A DNA stretch of 43,865 bases from CTSOIL-112 sp964293815 (lineage in GTDB: Bacteria > Pseudomonadota > Gammaproteobacteria > Burkholderiales > Burkholderiaceae). Location of the stretch: positions 1-43,865 of the forward strand of contig CAXYYC010000023.1 of the NCBI GenBank assembly GCA_964293815.1. Direction: 5' to 3'. Of this stretch, positions 43,823 to 43,865 are shown piece after piece. Under the pieces are notes generated by a model. The model had not been told where the DNA came from and ran no database searches. It saw nothing but the letters and a program-made list of their open reading frames with translations. The first letter of the stretch is position 1. Each line of letters begins with the position of its first letter. A program made the position numbers and the translations under genes.

Positions 43823-43865
43823 GACTTGACCTGACAGACAGTTATTAGGCTGTCGCTAAAACTGA

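Overview
The window is an ordinary-composition chromosomal segment (roughly half G+C, densely packed) of a facultatively anaerobic proteobacterium. Close full-length matches to enterobacterial-type FrdABCD, NarGHJI, NfsB, UshA and GlnE point to the Gammaproteobacteria or a near relative; I cannot name the genus. No rRNA, tRNA, CRISPR array, transposase or prophage was found.

Left part (1-14.6 kb): a hairpin-rich non-coding stretch, a Ca2+/H+ antiporter (chaA), a decayed ParA fragment containing a small inverted-repeat insert, a lytic transglycosylase lipoprotein whose signal peptide is out of frame at an A7 tract, and glnE. Then comes a fumarate-respiration module: rquA (ubiquinone to rhodoquinone), a DASS-family C4-dicarboxylate carrier, and frdDCBA on the opposite strand. 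RquA next to a quinol:fumarate reductase and a dicarboxylate carrier suggests that fumarate reduction here runs on rhodoquinol. A secreted VWA-domain protein and radA follow.

Middle part (14.6-28 kb): housekeeping and accessory genes (CHCC zinc finger protein, NTF2-like protein, HCCA-isomerase/DsbA-like oxidoreductase, nth-crcB, an unrecognised exported protein, a metallophosphoesterase, nfsB, an SDR). After these lies an iron block, efeO-efeB-efeU plus ferritin ftnA, headed by a good Fur box. A DUF333 lipoprotein and ushA complete the section.

Right part (28-43.9 kb): a 12.4-kb minus-strand nitrate-respiration cluster reading narK1-narK2-(DUF2214 fragment)-modA-modB-[structured leader with terminator]-narG-H-J-I-carbonic anhydrase-DsrE-like. 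The molybdate importer genes sit inside the cluster but modC is missing. An intrinsic terminator ends only 21 nt before the narG start codon, which suggests attenuation of narGHJI. Divergent from narK1 is nnrS (nitric oxide tolerance), followed by ada, ybaN and a small membrane protein.

A roughly 190-bp non-coding repeat occurs twice in inverted orientation (upstream of efeO and between narK1 and nnrS). The most interesting items are the rquA-frd association, the narG leader, the A7 frameshift in the lipoprotein, the repeat pair, and the modAB-without-modC / DUF2214 scar in the nar cluster.
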